NCBI RefSeq assembly: GCF_021155775.2
Contig: NC_060234.1
Coordinates: 21,166,526 to 21,230,525, forward strand
Direction of reading: 5' to 3'
DNA from: Neodiprion pinetum
Taxonomy: Eukaryota; Arthropoda; Insecta; Hymenoptera; Diprionidae
Length of the DNA: 64,000 nt
This document shows positions 22,201 to 32,860 of this stretch, piece after piece. Every line of letters begins with the position of its first letter. Position 1 is the stretch's first letter. Below the pieces are notes generated by a model. It had not been told where the DNA came from, made no database searches, and saw only the letters and a list, made by a program, of their open reading frames with translations. Position numbers and translations under genes: made by a program.

Positions 22201-24329
22201 TACCCAGCGCGTTAGATTCCGCATGGCGATCGTTCGCGGAACAACTGTCATTAATCAACAATTTAAAGATTGACCGATACGTTTCGACAAATAACCCAAT
22301 CGATATCCAGATTCACGGATTTTGCGACGCGAGTCAGACGGGTTACGGAGCTTGTATATACGTGCGCTCTTGCGAGCAGGACGGCGAAATTCGCGTAAGA
22401 CTTTTCTGTTCAAAGGGACGGGTGGCTCCGCTAAAAGATCAAACCATCCCTCGACTCGAACTCTGCGGCGCTTTGACACTTGCTCGCTTATATCGCGAAG
22501 TCCTCGAGGTAACGAGCTTTCGCGTGGACAAGACAATTTTCTGGTCAGACTCGACAATAGTTTTACAATGGCTAAACAAACATCCGAGCGTCCTAAAGGT
22601 GTTTGAGGCACATCGCATCGCAGAGATACAGGAAGTCAGTAAAGACGCGGAGTGGCGGCACATCCGGACTGATCAGAATCCGGCAGACGCGTTATCGCGA
22701 GGTCAATTTCCACGGGAATTTTTAAATAACGACTCGTGGCTTCGGGGGCCTGCGTGGCTAACTCAGCCCGAATCCGTTTGGCCGCAAGTCGCGGTAACGC
22801 CTCAGAAGGATTTACCGGGGATTAAAAAATCATTGTGCATGTTCTCGCAATCGCAATCGGAAGAAATTTTCAAAAATTTCTCGTCATACACACGATTGAT
22901 TCGTGTCGTCGCGTACTGCTTACGTTTCTCACCCAACAATAATGTCAAGGGCGCTTTAACAATCAAGGAAATTGAGGAGGCAGAGTATCGCGTTATTCGA
23001 TTAATCCAACAAGCGCACTTTCAAGACGAAATCGATCGTCTTTTATCCGAAGAAAGGGTGAAATGCGCAAAACTCGGATCTCTGAATCCGCGAGTCGACG
23101 AGAGAGGCTTGATTCGCGTCGGTGGTCGTATAAATAAGGCCGATATCTCGCTCGATCAAAGAAATCCGATCCTTCTTCCGTCGCGACATCACGTAACCGA
23201 CCTTTTGATTCGTCACACGCACGAAAAATTCTTTCACACTGGGATCCAATCGACATTATATAGTATCCGGCAAAGATTCTGGATACTAGACGGCAGAAAT
23301 CAAATACGTAAAGTCGTGCGACGTTGCGTGCGATGCATCCGGTTTCGGGCTAAACCAGAGACGTACAAGATGGCCGATTTGCCAAAATCTAGAGTAGACA
23401 ATGCACCGCCGTTCTACCACACGGGAGTAGATTATTTCGGTCCGATACTCGCAAAAGAAAAGAAACATCGGAATCGGAGCAGCATTAAAGTCTACGGCTG
23501 CGTATTTATTTGCATGTCGACTAAAGCTATTCATATCGAGATCGCAAGCGATCTGTCAACAGACGCGTTCATAGCGGCTTTACGACGATTCGTCAGTCGT
23601 CGGGGCATTCCGGGCCATATCTATTCGGACAATGGGACGAATTTCGTCGGCGCGAACAGTCAACTTCGTGAATTTTACGCTGTCAGAGAGTCCGAAGACT
23701 TCCGTTCTCAACTGTACGAATTTACGTCGACCAGAAAAATTGAGTGGCATTTCAATCCGCCCCTCTCACCTCATTTCGGGGGTATATGGGAGGCGGCTGT
23801 AAAGTCGTGTAAACACCATCTTAAACGCGTCATGTGCGATTTTTTGTTTACGTACGAAGAATTGACTACTCTAGCAATCGAGATTGAGGGCATTCTCAAT
23901 TCGCGCCCATTGTGCCCTATTTCCACAGATCCAAACGATCCAATTGCTTTAACCCCCGCGCACTTTCTTGTTGGAAGACCGCTCACAATGCTGCCGGAAA
24001 ATGATCTTTCGCTTGTTCCAGACAACCGAATATCCTCGTGGCAACTAATCACTAAGACACGACAAGAATTCTGGCGCCGGTGGCAACTCGAATATTTGAG
24101 CGAGTTACAAAAGAGACAGAAATGGATAAATCCGACCAAAAATATCGCGCTGGACACGGTAGTCCTATTGATTGACAAGAACCAACCATGTATGCAGTGG
24201 CGACTGGGTCGAGTGGTGGAACTACATCCTGGAGACGATGGCGTAGTCAGGGTGGTCACCGTAAAAACGACTCGAGGACTCTACAAACGCAACACGAGAT
24301 CGATTTGCGCTTTGCCCATAAGCGCTTGA
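19203..24329 (+). CDS. BEL/Pao Gag-Pol polyprotein
   Basis: The polyprotein has 1708 residues and supplies capsid, protease, reverse transcriptase, RNase H and integrase for the element's cytoplasmic replication and nuclear insertion. The start is the first in-frame ATG, in a favourable context (AAAATGG). Numbering from it: a Gag region with a DUF1759-like segment (LPRFDGNIEKWLSF near 120); a CCHC knuckle C334-C337-H342-C347 followed by two further Cys/His clusters; a retropepsin-like DUF1758 domain with LLDTCAT (Asp466); reverse transcriptase with Asp792 and YVDD at 866-869; RNase H with Asp1042, Asp1116 and Asp1162 region motifs (FCDAS, FWSDST, NPADALSRG). Integrase follows, with a zinc-binding HHCC region at about 1338-1378, catalytic Asp1410, Asp1476 and Glu1530, and a DUF5641-like tail near 1620. 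No stop or frameshift separates gag from pol, as is common in this superfamily. All catalytic residues checked are present. Confidence 0.96.
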   Translation: MAARVKFINQKRATLKANITKLKRLTEDADFEPANIKMRADRVKEQFRTYEELHDELALLTDGDGDNVDDFDELQDRFYAIITKIETDLSSTAPQHPGVANVTSLPIDGTRRLKLPVADLPRFDGNIEKWLSFKNTFLTMIDSREDITKLQKFLYLKNCLEGDALNKILIYNVSEENYGTAWKLLLDSYDKTRILIVKHLDAILELPAVKKATHKDLARLVDDMRQHVNMLASLDVIPDEHLLVRIIERALPNNIRVKWEETLNLDTSPTLEQIYKFVSETAFRLYTLEQDVSRSKTETNYKRPLPNYKDQSGIKTRRGENGARTLAIGTSAKCVVCKRESHPIYQCREFQKMTVHQRWNFVKSSSLCKNCLRSHRGKCTSTHCKNCSRFHHTLLHNESPAASTHATQETIPSDTPKSTTKVNLTCSKMITYSFTSRALQSQLMLSAQIRVKDSRGQYLKRRALLDTCATAHFITEDLVRELKLPIRACTIAVGMIDDANTISKGAVECTFYSIHDNFNKTLTFLVIPKIADNVPNEIFPRESIDLPRNVKLADPQFHLPGRIDILIGSGTTLSLLSIGQCDLSRDGCDLVLQKTQLGWAVAGGKSNTTVGKRTSCQLTELKETIEKFWLLDDANAGQRKLSENTSCETHFIRNVTREPSGRYVVRLPFRSADRDLGDSRSMALRRFAGLQKRLNADPVLKAEYHRVMNEYIELGHMSLVVDESLPGYYLPHHAVIKATSATTKTRVVFDASAKTSMGVSLNDTLMVGPTIQLKLIEHLLRFRSYKFVITADIAKMYRQIWIAPSDRRYQRVFWLQQERIRVFELNTVTFGVSSAPFLAIRTVQKLASDESADYPKGAEVLTRDLYVDDLLSGANTFEEIVQIRDEVIEILKRGGFDIRQWASNHPQALNNLSKKTADIDFLTDENPVHKTLGISWNARNDDFLYTVKRIEPSEKVTKRYILSEIAKIFDPLGLLGPVILTSKVIMQRCWKAKTTWDESVPSALDSAWRSFAEQLSLINNLKIDRYVSTNNPIDIQIHGFCDASQTGYGACIYVRSCEQDGEIRVRLFCSKGRVAPLKDQTIPRLELCGALTLARLYREVLEVTSFRVDKTIFWSDSTIVLQWLNKHPSVLKVFEAHRIAEIQEVSKDAEWRHIRTDQNPADALSRGQFPREFLNNDSWLRGPAWLTQPESVWPQVAVTPQKDLPGIKKSLCMFSQSQSEEIFKNFSSYTRLIRVVAYCLRFSPNNNVKGALTIKEIEEAEYRVIRLIQQAHFQDEIDRLLSEERVKCAKLGSLNPRVDERGLIRVGGRINKADISLDQRNPILLPSRHHVTDLLIRHTHEKFFHTGIQSTLYSIRQRFWILDGRNQIRKVVRRCVRCIRFRAKPETYKMADLPKSRVDNAPPFYHTGVDYFGPILAKEKKHRNRSSIKVYGCVFICMSTKAIHIEIASDLSTDAFIAALRRFVSRRGIPGHIYSDNGTNFVGANSQLREFYAVRESEDFRSQLYEFTSTRKIEWHFNPPLSPHFGGIWEAAVKSCKHHLKRVMCDFLFTYEELTTLAIEIEGILNSRPLCPISTDPNDPIALTPAHFLVGRPLTMLPENDLSLVPDNRISSWQLITKTRQEFWRRWQLEYLSELQKRQKWINPTKNIALDTVVLLIDKNQPCMQWRLGRVVELHPGDDGVVRVVTVKTTRGLYKRNTRSICALPISA

Positions 24330-24632
24330 GATTATCGGGAGAATTCAACGAAAACGATAATTTTCGAACTCTTCTCAGTTGAAATTTACAATTGATTCTT
24401 TCTAATTTTTCAAAATTCGAGTTTTCGATTCATACTTACGCAATATTCAGTCAATATACTATGTAGATGTAAGCCAAGGATATTTCATCAAGGTCATATT
24501 CCAATTAATTATTTACTCTATGCATAAAATATCAACTTTAGACTTAAGGTAATCGCTGTAAAAGGATCAGTTATAATAAGGTTAATGACATGTACTACTA
24601 TTTGCATAATTTTGTTCGTTAGCACTCCCAAC
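24330..24632 (+). other. BEL/Pao 3' untranslated region
   Basis: About 300 AT-rich bases between the Gag-Pol stop and the polypurine tract. No envelope or accessory frame is present. Confidence 0.8.
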
Positions 24633-24642
24633 GGGGGGAGGG
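24633..24642 (+). promoter_or_regulatory. Polypurine tract
   Basis: GGGGGGAGGG directly abuts the 3' LTR and would prime plus-strand DNA synthesis after resisting RNase H. Confidence 0.9.
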
Positions 24643-24881
24643 TGTTCAGTGCCTGAGCGTCGTTTTGTGCCCGTGTCATTGCAATCTCGAGTGCGAGCCG
24701 CGCTCGAACGATTCGTCTCCGCAGGGATGCCAAATCTCGCGTAGATGAGGAGGCGAGCGCGCATCACGCATTTTTTTAAAACAGTCGAGTTAAGTCGTCC
24801 GTCTAGTGACGATCGTGAGTGACGCCGTGCGTTCTCTCGTAACACAACCAAAAGACGAGAGGCCCAAATATCCTCTCGTAT

Positions 24882-24961
24882 CGTTCGCTCCTCGGAGTAA
24901 GGTAGATGAGTACGGCCCGAGTGTCTCTCATTCTACACGGGACCGAGTGCCCATACACGCA
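24882..24961 (+). repeat. LTR internal 80-bp duplication, unit 1 (3' LTR)
   Basis: Counterpart of 17985-18064. Confidence 0.88.
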
Positions 24962-25040
24962 TACCAAGGGTCTTGCACCCTTCCATCATACAACGAGCCC
25001 GAGCGCTCTTGGTGTACTACCAACACCAATCATTCATACA

Positions 25041-25120
25041 CGTTCGCTCTACGGAGTAAGGTAGATGAGTACGGCCCGAGTGTCTCTCATTCTACACGGG
25101 ACCGAGTGCCCATACACGCA
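25041..25120 (+). repeat. LTR internal 80-bp duplication, unit 2 (3' LTR)
   Basis: Counterpart of 18144-18223. Confidence 0.88.
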
Positions 25121-25464
25121 AATCATACGAAATTCGATCGAATCGAATAAAACAAAAATCACAATACGAAACGAACTCGAGATCGCGGTGGCGCGAGCCA
25201 AACGGGCTGTAATCGGCATATACACATTCATATACACAATCGACACATACTTTTATACGTTTACAAAATACACGTTCATACTTCGTGGGTTTTTATGCCG
25301 CAAGGCTTTTCCCACAAGAGCCAATAAACATTCATAATTCGATGGCTCAAACGCGAGAGTTTTTTTATTCAAGAAAACCTCAACCTCTATCCTTCACCCA
25401 AATAAAAAGGGTTCAATTCAAAACTACGAGGCAACTTCGCCTATGAAGAAGCTTCGACTATACA

Positions 25465-25469
25465 TTTGG
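25465..25469 (+). repeat. Target-site duplication, right copy (TTTGG)
   Basis: Matches the five bases at 17741-17745 on the other side of the element. Confidence 0.9.
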
Positions 25470-28400
25470 AGTTCTCTTCACGATTTTTGAAAACGCGATT
25501 CTAAATATATGATACCTGCATATCGTAGGTGTAAAAAAGTGTTACGCACGGCTGTGTTTGGTCGAATAATAAAGGAAATCTGCGAGGTGCGATGCCACCT
25601 GAATCTGAGCTGCTCGAAGATCGAAGAAAAAGAAAAAAATCGAAAAGAACAGGGTGAGTTTGGGCCGTAAAGGGGGAGAAGAAGGCCCAGCCCGCCATCC
25701 CGATACCCACCCCTGTTATTTCATCTCATTTTTCCCCCTCGCCGGTATAATTTCGCATCAGTTTGCCGGCGGTATCCGCTCTTCACACGCTTAACGAGCC
25801 GAAAGTCTGTACGATAAGAGGAGCAGACGATTTAATAGTCATTAAGGAGCCCCGACGCTCCCCTCAGCTCGCCGGGACATCGAATATCCGGCATAAACCG
25901 CCCCCTTTGCTCCACATTTCGACAAGCTCTGGGTCGTGGATGGAGAAAGGATTTACCGCCGTAGCCGATCCGGTCCTTTAGACATTTCAATCGACCACCG
26001 GCCTGGCTTAAGATCAGGGTTAAATTGAAATTTCCCAGCTGTTGCGAACCACGTGGAGCTTTGGACGGTAATCGTCGAGCGAAATATCAATTTCCCACCA
26101 ATTCATGAATCCAGATTGTTCGTTTGCCACGCGCGTTGCAATTCTCATGGGATAAAATTTATTTAACGATTATATATGGGGTTGATGTCTGACGAAATTA
26201 CAATATACCGAATATAATTTTTGACAGCTTCGCGGTTGAACATTATTTCGTTTTCGTTCTCCGATCTTGCTTGACGTTCAAGATTTTTGTTTTTCATCTT
26301 TTGTAGTTCAAAATGCCCGGCGCGGCCTAACAAGTCACTTGAAGAGAAAAAAATCCTCTCATAAATCTCCCCGGTTTCCAGTAGCAATAAGTTATATTTT
26401 CTTCTTCATTTTTTCGGACGTGAAATGTCATAATTCATGTACACTGTAATTAAGAATTTCAACGTTATACCGTCCTTGGTGAAAAAAAGTTTACGTAATT
26501 ATAATTCAAGATGCAAAAATTTGAGAAAAAAATTATTCAACATGAATTTAAATTTTCAATTCCAAATCGGGTTATCATCACTGGGAACTTTTTTACCTCA
26601 GGAATAGACAAATTTTTTCAAATTTTACAAACTTTTTCTTTTCAAGAAAATGAATTCGCCGTATATCAATCATTGAAGAGATTACGTGTTCTTTTTACTA
26701 ATCGTGAGCCGAAAGTAATTAAACACTTATTTGATGATTTTTGAGCGCCTAAATAGCCCGATGAAAAAAATATTCTGCAGGTGGTTCAAGAGGAATCTAT
26801 TCGAGAAAAAATCAACTTTTCATGATATACGAAAAATTCGATTCATAGTACGATGTTTTTGTTTTTTTTCATCCCGAAAAAGGAAGTGCAAAAAATACTA
26901 ATCGCACGCTATCAAACGACTAAAAATTGTTTAATTTAGATTTTTTCTTTTCATCTCTTCCTGTTGCACCTGAGAAGAAATAAGCTACTTGAAAAAAGTC
27001 TATTTTCAACATATTCTTATATTTTACCGAGTCCTGCATATTGTTAGCATAAAAGTTTAGACTTTTCTATCGCGTAGTTTATGCATAATTGAACAACATG
27101 GTATATCTAGTCGTAGCATTATGCAGTTCTTTTGAAAACTTGATATGTATCTATTCTTGCGGGAGCTGTTTTCACGTCCGCAAGAAGAAGAGAGGCAAAA
27201 AAAAAAAGAAAAAAAGAAAAAAAGAAAAAGTAAACCAACAACCATTCTAGCCTACTGCAGTACGGAGGGTGAATAATGGAGGAATTTGATTTGGCACACG
27301 TCGTGCCAAATTTGCATAGATAGACGAGCGAAGAGACGGGATGTATGTGAATACAATGAACAGTGAAACGCTTTGTTGGTTGTGATATTTGTCTGAAACT
27401 TTTGGTGAAAGATGAAATTTTGATTACTCTGTCCAATTTGTAAGTGAAGTTTGCACAGTCGTTGTTTATTTATTGATCGTTGTAGAAATGTGACTCGAGT
27501 ATGTGTCAAAAAAAAAAAAAAAAAATTTACAAAAGAGTAAAGAATTTTGTCAAGTTTTGAAAAGTAACCTTTATATAACCCACCCCGTTACGATCATGAT
27601 CTTGTTTTTTCTTTCGTGCTACATTTTCATGGAGCAAAATTCACGTGGTACTTGAAATATGATTACTACCGCACAGAAATGCGAATACGAAAGAGAAAAA
27701 GTAATCAATCGGACTGATTATCGTGTGAAACGAATTCATGGATAACCGGAAAAATTCGCCCGAAATGACATTCTTTTGCTGATATCGGTAAGACAACTGT
27801 AAGTGAAAATGCTTTGGAATGAAATAAACCTTGACCTCTTTCTTTCGATCCTTAAGCACCCTCCTGCGAAACGAGGGTTGAACCAAATTACTTTCAATAT
27901 CCGGAACAAGTGAATATTCGTAATGATTGTATAGCCGGCTGATTGATCGTTGCGTCCATTAAAATCGACTCTCTAATTCTCCTCTGAGCAATTAAACGGG
28001 CAAATATTTACTCGCCGGTGGAGAATATTATAAAATATCGAAGAAGAAAAAAGGTAACATGATATTTCATTGCTGTAAAATGATGTATCTGCATAAAATA
28101 CAGTCATTCAAGATAGACAAAACAATTCAGAACATTATCGGTTCAACCAGCTCCCAGCCAATTTATCGGGAAATTGTTTTGTCGGCTGTAAAGCGTGTGC
28201 CAAAAAAACCTCAAGACACCTAGTCCGCAGTTTTTTACTGCAGATGTGAAACTGTCGTGCAAATGTGAGCAAAAGAGTAGATTAAACGTGTTCTACTCAC
28301 CCTTAATACAGCGTAACGACGAAGTATATAAACCACAGTCCGTAGTCGTCTGTTGCACAGGTAATGAAACAGCGGGATCGAGTTTGAAGACGAACGAAGA

Positions 28401-31400
28401 GTCACAAACAACACTTGTTATCAACATATATCACGACATTCACACGATCAACAGATTCGGTTTGTATACGAAGAAGCAACACGCAGCCGACCAGAAATGA
28501 CACGGTAGAAAATAAACATAGCGAACGCAATTTGGCCAGCCCAGTTAATTACTGTAAATAGTAAATCATCGGCGATCCAATTAAACCGTTTAACCGTAAT
28601 TTCCTGTCACTTCCGGTGTTTCAATTATCCCGTCATCGTTCCAGCTTATCGTTATCGCATCAGAGGGAGCAACAATTGTTGCTGTAATTTTCGCCCAGGG
28701 AATGGCCAATCTGCAATAAATAAAGAAAATTTAGTGAGGATTAGCGGCGCACAAGAATTTTCAATTTTCCTCAATATCGGCGAAATACGCGAGCAACTAT
28801 CGGATCGCGATACGTCGAGCGGCGAATGTCGGCTTCGACTGAATCCTAGAGCGTGGTTTGCTTGCACCCGCGCAGGTCTCGACACCTTAACTTTGCCCGG
28901 TGGCCCGAGGCACCCTCCAGCGGTGTGTTTAGACGGGGGAAAATTCCGCTTGCTTGTATGTATGGGTGCGAGTGTGTGCGAGACGGATGGAAGGATATCC
29001 GGATGCGCGACGGTGAAACTGTCAATGAAAACTTCATACGTCAATCCTCCGTTTCGTTCGTCGCCCACGAATCTCGACTCTGCGCGTCTCTCCAACGATC
29101 ACGGCTAACCATTTCACTTGGCGCGCATATTTATGTCGGCGATAACTGTGATCGTCGAGAAATAAAAATGGTATATCGACTGAATTACAGATGGGATCAT
29201 TTTTCTCGACGATCCACACGTTTCAAATTTCCCGCCATCGCGCATGCGCGCCTGTCAAGTGTTTTTGTGCATTATGATTGCGTATATTTTCAATTTTCTT
29301 TAACCGTAAAATCCTCTCTGAAAGCTAGTGGATCGGCCCGTATACAAAAACTGATGTCTAATTTATAGATGTCTTTGTATAAATTTCTTTCAATGACGGA
29401 ATTATCATCATCCGACGGAAAACTTGTTTGAACGCAATTGCGATAAGCTTGTCGAAGGGTTTTGCGCAATTTTTGTCTTCCGGAATGTTAAAATTTGATC
29501 GAAAAACATGAAACGAAATACGCTGGAGATTGGGACGATATAAATTATTCAGTCAACGGAGAATCTGGTAAAAATAGTAAGAACCAAAAAAAAAAATAAA
29601 AAATTGTAGAACGAAGAGTTTGAAGGACGCATTGGTCTAATATTTTTCTGATACGAATGAAGGGCAATTTTGAATTTGTTTTTTTTTTTGTTTGAACCCA
29701 CCAATCTTGACTGAATAATCCACGTGCTTCTAGATTTTAAAAGACCGTACGATTATTAGTTGATTTTTAAAATTTCGAAACGTATACTTTTTAACCGATT
29801 CGAATTGATTAAATGTTGCCAAATTTCGTGCTACATAACGAAAAAATTTAACAAAATATTGAAAACTTTCGACGCAACGGTTTAAAGTTGGAAGTGTGAA
29901 ATGCTTTTCAAACTCCCGTATAATCGTTCAACTTCATCTAATGCGAAGTGAAGGAGAGGGTTTATGTTTTAATCCAAAAACCACCCGCAAAAAGCAAAGT
30001 TCAAACTAATTTTCAAGTCCGTAATTTTGCTTCGTATTAAAAAGAAGTTCTTTACTTTTCCCTTTGTTCTCTTCGGGCTTTCATCAAATTTCATCCGTTT
30101 CCGAGTCTTGCGCTGGGAGCTTTATGTTATTCACATTGTTGGCAAGCATCAATTTTATATGTATACGTGTGTACCCAACGCAAACGAATCGATAATGTAA
30201 ATATAATCATTTCACTCGGATATCCAGAGAATGATTCAGCTTTGGGTATCCACTTTAGGATTGGCATGATGTTTTCTTTCACGGACAGGATATTTGCTCA
30301 CAATTCCCTTACCCTCGGAGCACATGGCTCCCGAAGAACGCGAAACCACTGTGTGATCACAGTGAAGCAATTACTTTTAATTTTGCGTATGAAAATATAC
30401 AGGGCGTTCCATGCAATATAGTATGCACAGCTCAAGTTGTATGCTAATTCGTTGATCCAGCTTTAAGTAACTCTAACGAATGAAAATATATGTTTGCAAC
30501 TTTGCAATATCTCAAAATTCTAAACCTTAGAAAAACTTCTTCGTTTCCACTCACCTCACAATCAAAGAAAAGTGTCTTAAATCGCTTCTCTAATTTATAT
30601 CTTTCGTGCCAGCAAAAATTATATTCATTAATGAGACGTTTGTAGTTTTTGAGAGCAACTTTTCAATGCCGTAATATAAGAAAAATGAATCTCGATCCGC
30701 AGTGAAAACTTTTGCGCAAGCCCTGGAAGAAAAGGTGTTCTTATTTTTTAATTAAAATAATTCATAAACTTAAGATCCAACCAAATCAGTGACGGTTGGG
30801 ATCTGAGACTGACTGCATTGACAAGGAATGTCCCCTACGAGCGGGTGTGTGCCTACATAAATAAACAAATAAGGAGCAGCGTTCGGTGCCTGCAGCAGGG
30901 TTTTCACATACTTACCGGAAATCTTGTTTGAACCCCTGATCTCAAAGCTTTAGAGATAAACTTCAACTTTATATGTATAAGGCGTATATTTACAGTATAA
31001 AAAGCGAAATTGTATACAGAGGTATCAAATCGTGCAGTGTATAAACGTGCACAGAACGGCGGTAAAATCAGGTATAACATACACCTCAACTCTGAGGGGA
31101 ATTCTCATTCGGAATATTACAACGAGAAATCCACGTTTTTTTAAGCGTGTATACTAAACATCACGCCATACATAATTTACCTCAGGGGTCAATAAAAATT
31201 CGTACCGTTGTAGAAATATTCCATCACATTCGTAATGAAATGATTTCTTTTACGGTGCTCCAATATCTTCTAGGAAAAAGAAAAGAACAGTCCAAAAACG
31301 TTCCGTAAAAACTGTACAAATTTTCACAAATATATTGAGAATACATAAGTATCCTATCACGTCAGGAAATTTTTCTACAAGTGTTCTCAACGTACGATAC

Positions 31401-31592
31401 GAGCGTAATTGTTTTCATTTCAATCAACGGACAAATGAATATCAAAATTACATCGTACATTCGATTCCTGTTGCCGTTTATCTTGCGGGTACATTTTCAG
31501 GATATACCATCACTGCAAAGTACCTGCCGTACGAAAATGAGTTACGTGAAAACTGCTTATAAAACGGTCAGTCGAGTCGGCATCCACAAGTA
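25470..31592. other. Noncoding DNA with several composition islands
   Basis: GC-balanced islands lie at about 25600-26150 (containing TTTAATAGTCATTAAGGAGC), 27930-28030 and 28550-29370. The last is open in overlapping frames on both strands with no recognised domain. The remainder is AT-rich. An isolated CGCGCATGCGCG palindrome is at 29239-29250. A pyrimidine/purine-biased A-rich tract lies near 27198-27230 and an A run at 27508-27524. No gene could be supported. Confidence 0.5.
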
Positions 31593-31903
31593 CACTTGGG
31601 CTCAGAGACTCTGAGACGAAAAATTTCTTGGACAAGTCCGTTACGTTGGCAATAAAGAATCACACCGCAGCGCCACCGACGGCAGGCCACGAAACAGGCT
31701 CAATCTTTGTAAACATAACATAACCGATGACCGTCGAATCTGACTTTAAAATACGAAATTCTATAGTCAACGGTTGATTATGTTTACAAAGATTGAGTCT
31801 GTTTCGCGGCCTGCCGTCGGTGGCGCTGCGGTCTGATTCTCCATTGCCAACGTAACGGACTTGTCCAAGAAATTATCCGTCTCGGTGTCATTGACCCCAA
31901 GTG
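31593..31903. mobile_element. Small inverted-repeat element C, TA-flanked (MITE-like)
   Basis: This 311-bp segment starts CACTTGGG and ends CCCAAGTG, and TA lies on both sides (31591-31592 and 31904-31905). The arms pair over more than 100 bases each (for example GGACAAGTCCGTTACGTTGG near 31630 with its reverse complement near 31850) around a short AT-rich centre at about 31727-31772. The TA duplication and terminal repeats fit a non-autonomous Tc1/mariner-like element. It has no coding frame. Confidence 0.85.
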
Positions 31904-31905
31904 TA

Positions 31906-32600
31906 CACGTTCACATTCACCTGTGGCATGAAATATTTCCATCGAAGACTACACTGCGAATATTATTCGATAACCGAGCACAACAGTAGTGGCAGAAATT
32001 CAGCCAGATTCGAGACTCGGCACTCGAATCGTTTCGTATGTAAATCCAATGATGTCCAGAGAAGCGTTCTCCAAACCAGTGGTAAGGAATACTGACAATT
32101 GTATAATATGCATTATAGCTGTGGCGCAACTCGTACATTAACTCGGCACAAAATATCTGCAGTGCCCGAGGTTCGCACAAATTAATACCCGTGTCGATTG
32201 CCCGATGTATTCAAATATCTGGAATAATTTCCCGACCGAATGAGGTCTAGGACATATATCTTCGTATTGAAATAGTACGGATGCGTAATATTTTGCGAAG
32301 CTTGCAACGAGCTGCTCAACTCTCGGGACCGCATATCGGATCCTGAATCTGCGAACAAAGCTATAACATTGTTGTTATAAGCATACACTCCCATCGACAT
32401 ACGCTCGAGGTACAGTAACAACCTTTTGTTATTGTTTTCATGTTTATACCGAGTAAGCAAAACTCCTGTCAATGAATGCAACACACCTTGAAATTCTCAC
32501 CGGTTTTCAGCCAACGCTTTTCTACGAGGTCAAATTATTTTGTACGTTTCGTATCGATTGCAGTATTATACGAATCCACTTGGAGATCAAATGTATCATT
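31906..32600. other. Noncoding DNA
   Basis: Moderately AT-rich with short overlapping open frames. Nothing is recognised. Confidence 0.5.
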
Positions 32601-32860
32601 CCAATTCATTGTTGTTGATTTCGAGTGATTTTTAGTGCATTCGACTTGAACATGATGTGATTTTAATTTATTTCCCCTGTTATCCTCGATTTCCAATGAT
32701 TTTCGAGTGTTACAGGTGATTTTTAGTCGTCTGTAGATTAGATAGAATTGCGGAAAATCACAAGCAATAGGCGGAAATTGCCTAAAATGTTACGAAATCA
32801 TTGAAAATCAATAAAAATCTCTGGGTAAACTGAAAATCAACGATGGCACATGATAAGATA
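32601..32860. repeat. Recurring GATTTT-word region
   Basis: Words of the form GTGATTTTTAGT, TGATTTTCGAGTG, GATTTCCAATGATTTTC recur in one orientation up to about 32735. Reverse-complement versions (ATTGAAAATCAATAAAAATC) appear around 32800-32830. It looks like an eroded simple-sequence array or hairpin element; no exact period is apparent. Confidence 0.4.

Larger units (their letters stand above)
17746..25464 (+). mobile_element. Complete BEL/Pao LTR retrotransposon
   Basis: This 7719-bp element has all expected parts in order. They are a 5' LTR (17746-18567), a primer binding site starting at 18572, a leader, one Gag-Pol frame (19203-24329), a G-rich polypurine tract (24633-24642) and a 3' LTR (24643-25464), all flanked by the 5-bp duplication TTTGG. 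The two LTRs have equal length and I found no difference between them by reading, which implies recent insertion. The domain order protease, reverse transcriptase, RNase H, integrase and the LLDTCAT-type protease motif place it in BEL/Pao. No envelope-like frame exists between Pol and the 3' LTR. As far as can be read it is structurally intact and may be capable of transposition. Confidence 0.97.
24643..25464 (+). repeat. 3' LTR of the BEL/Pao element
   Basis: 822 bp from TGTTCAG to CTATACA, at a constant offset of 6897 from the 5' LTR, so there is no net indel. Reading the two side by side I saw no substitution. It includes the two 80-bp blocks. Confidence 0.96.

Noticed and set aside
19436..24259. 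Many open frames antisense to or out of phase with the BEL/Pao Gag-Pol (for example 22255-22611 minus and 23771-24259 minus)
   Set aside because: They overlap a clearly coding frame with all retroelement domains and show no domain of their own.
24330..24632. Possible envelope gene after Gag-Pol
   Set aside because: Only about 300 AT-rich bases remain before the polypurine tract and none forms a suitable frame.
28853..29368. 171-codon plus-strand frame, with a 147-codon frame opposite
   Set aside because: No domain is recognised, both strands are open together, and the GC-balanced composition explains the lack of stops.
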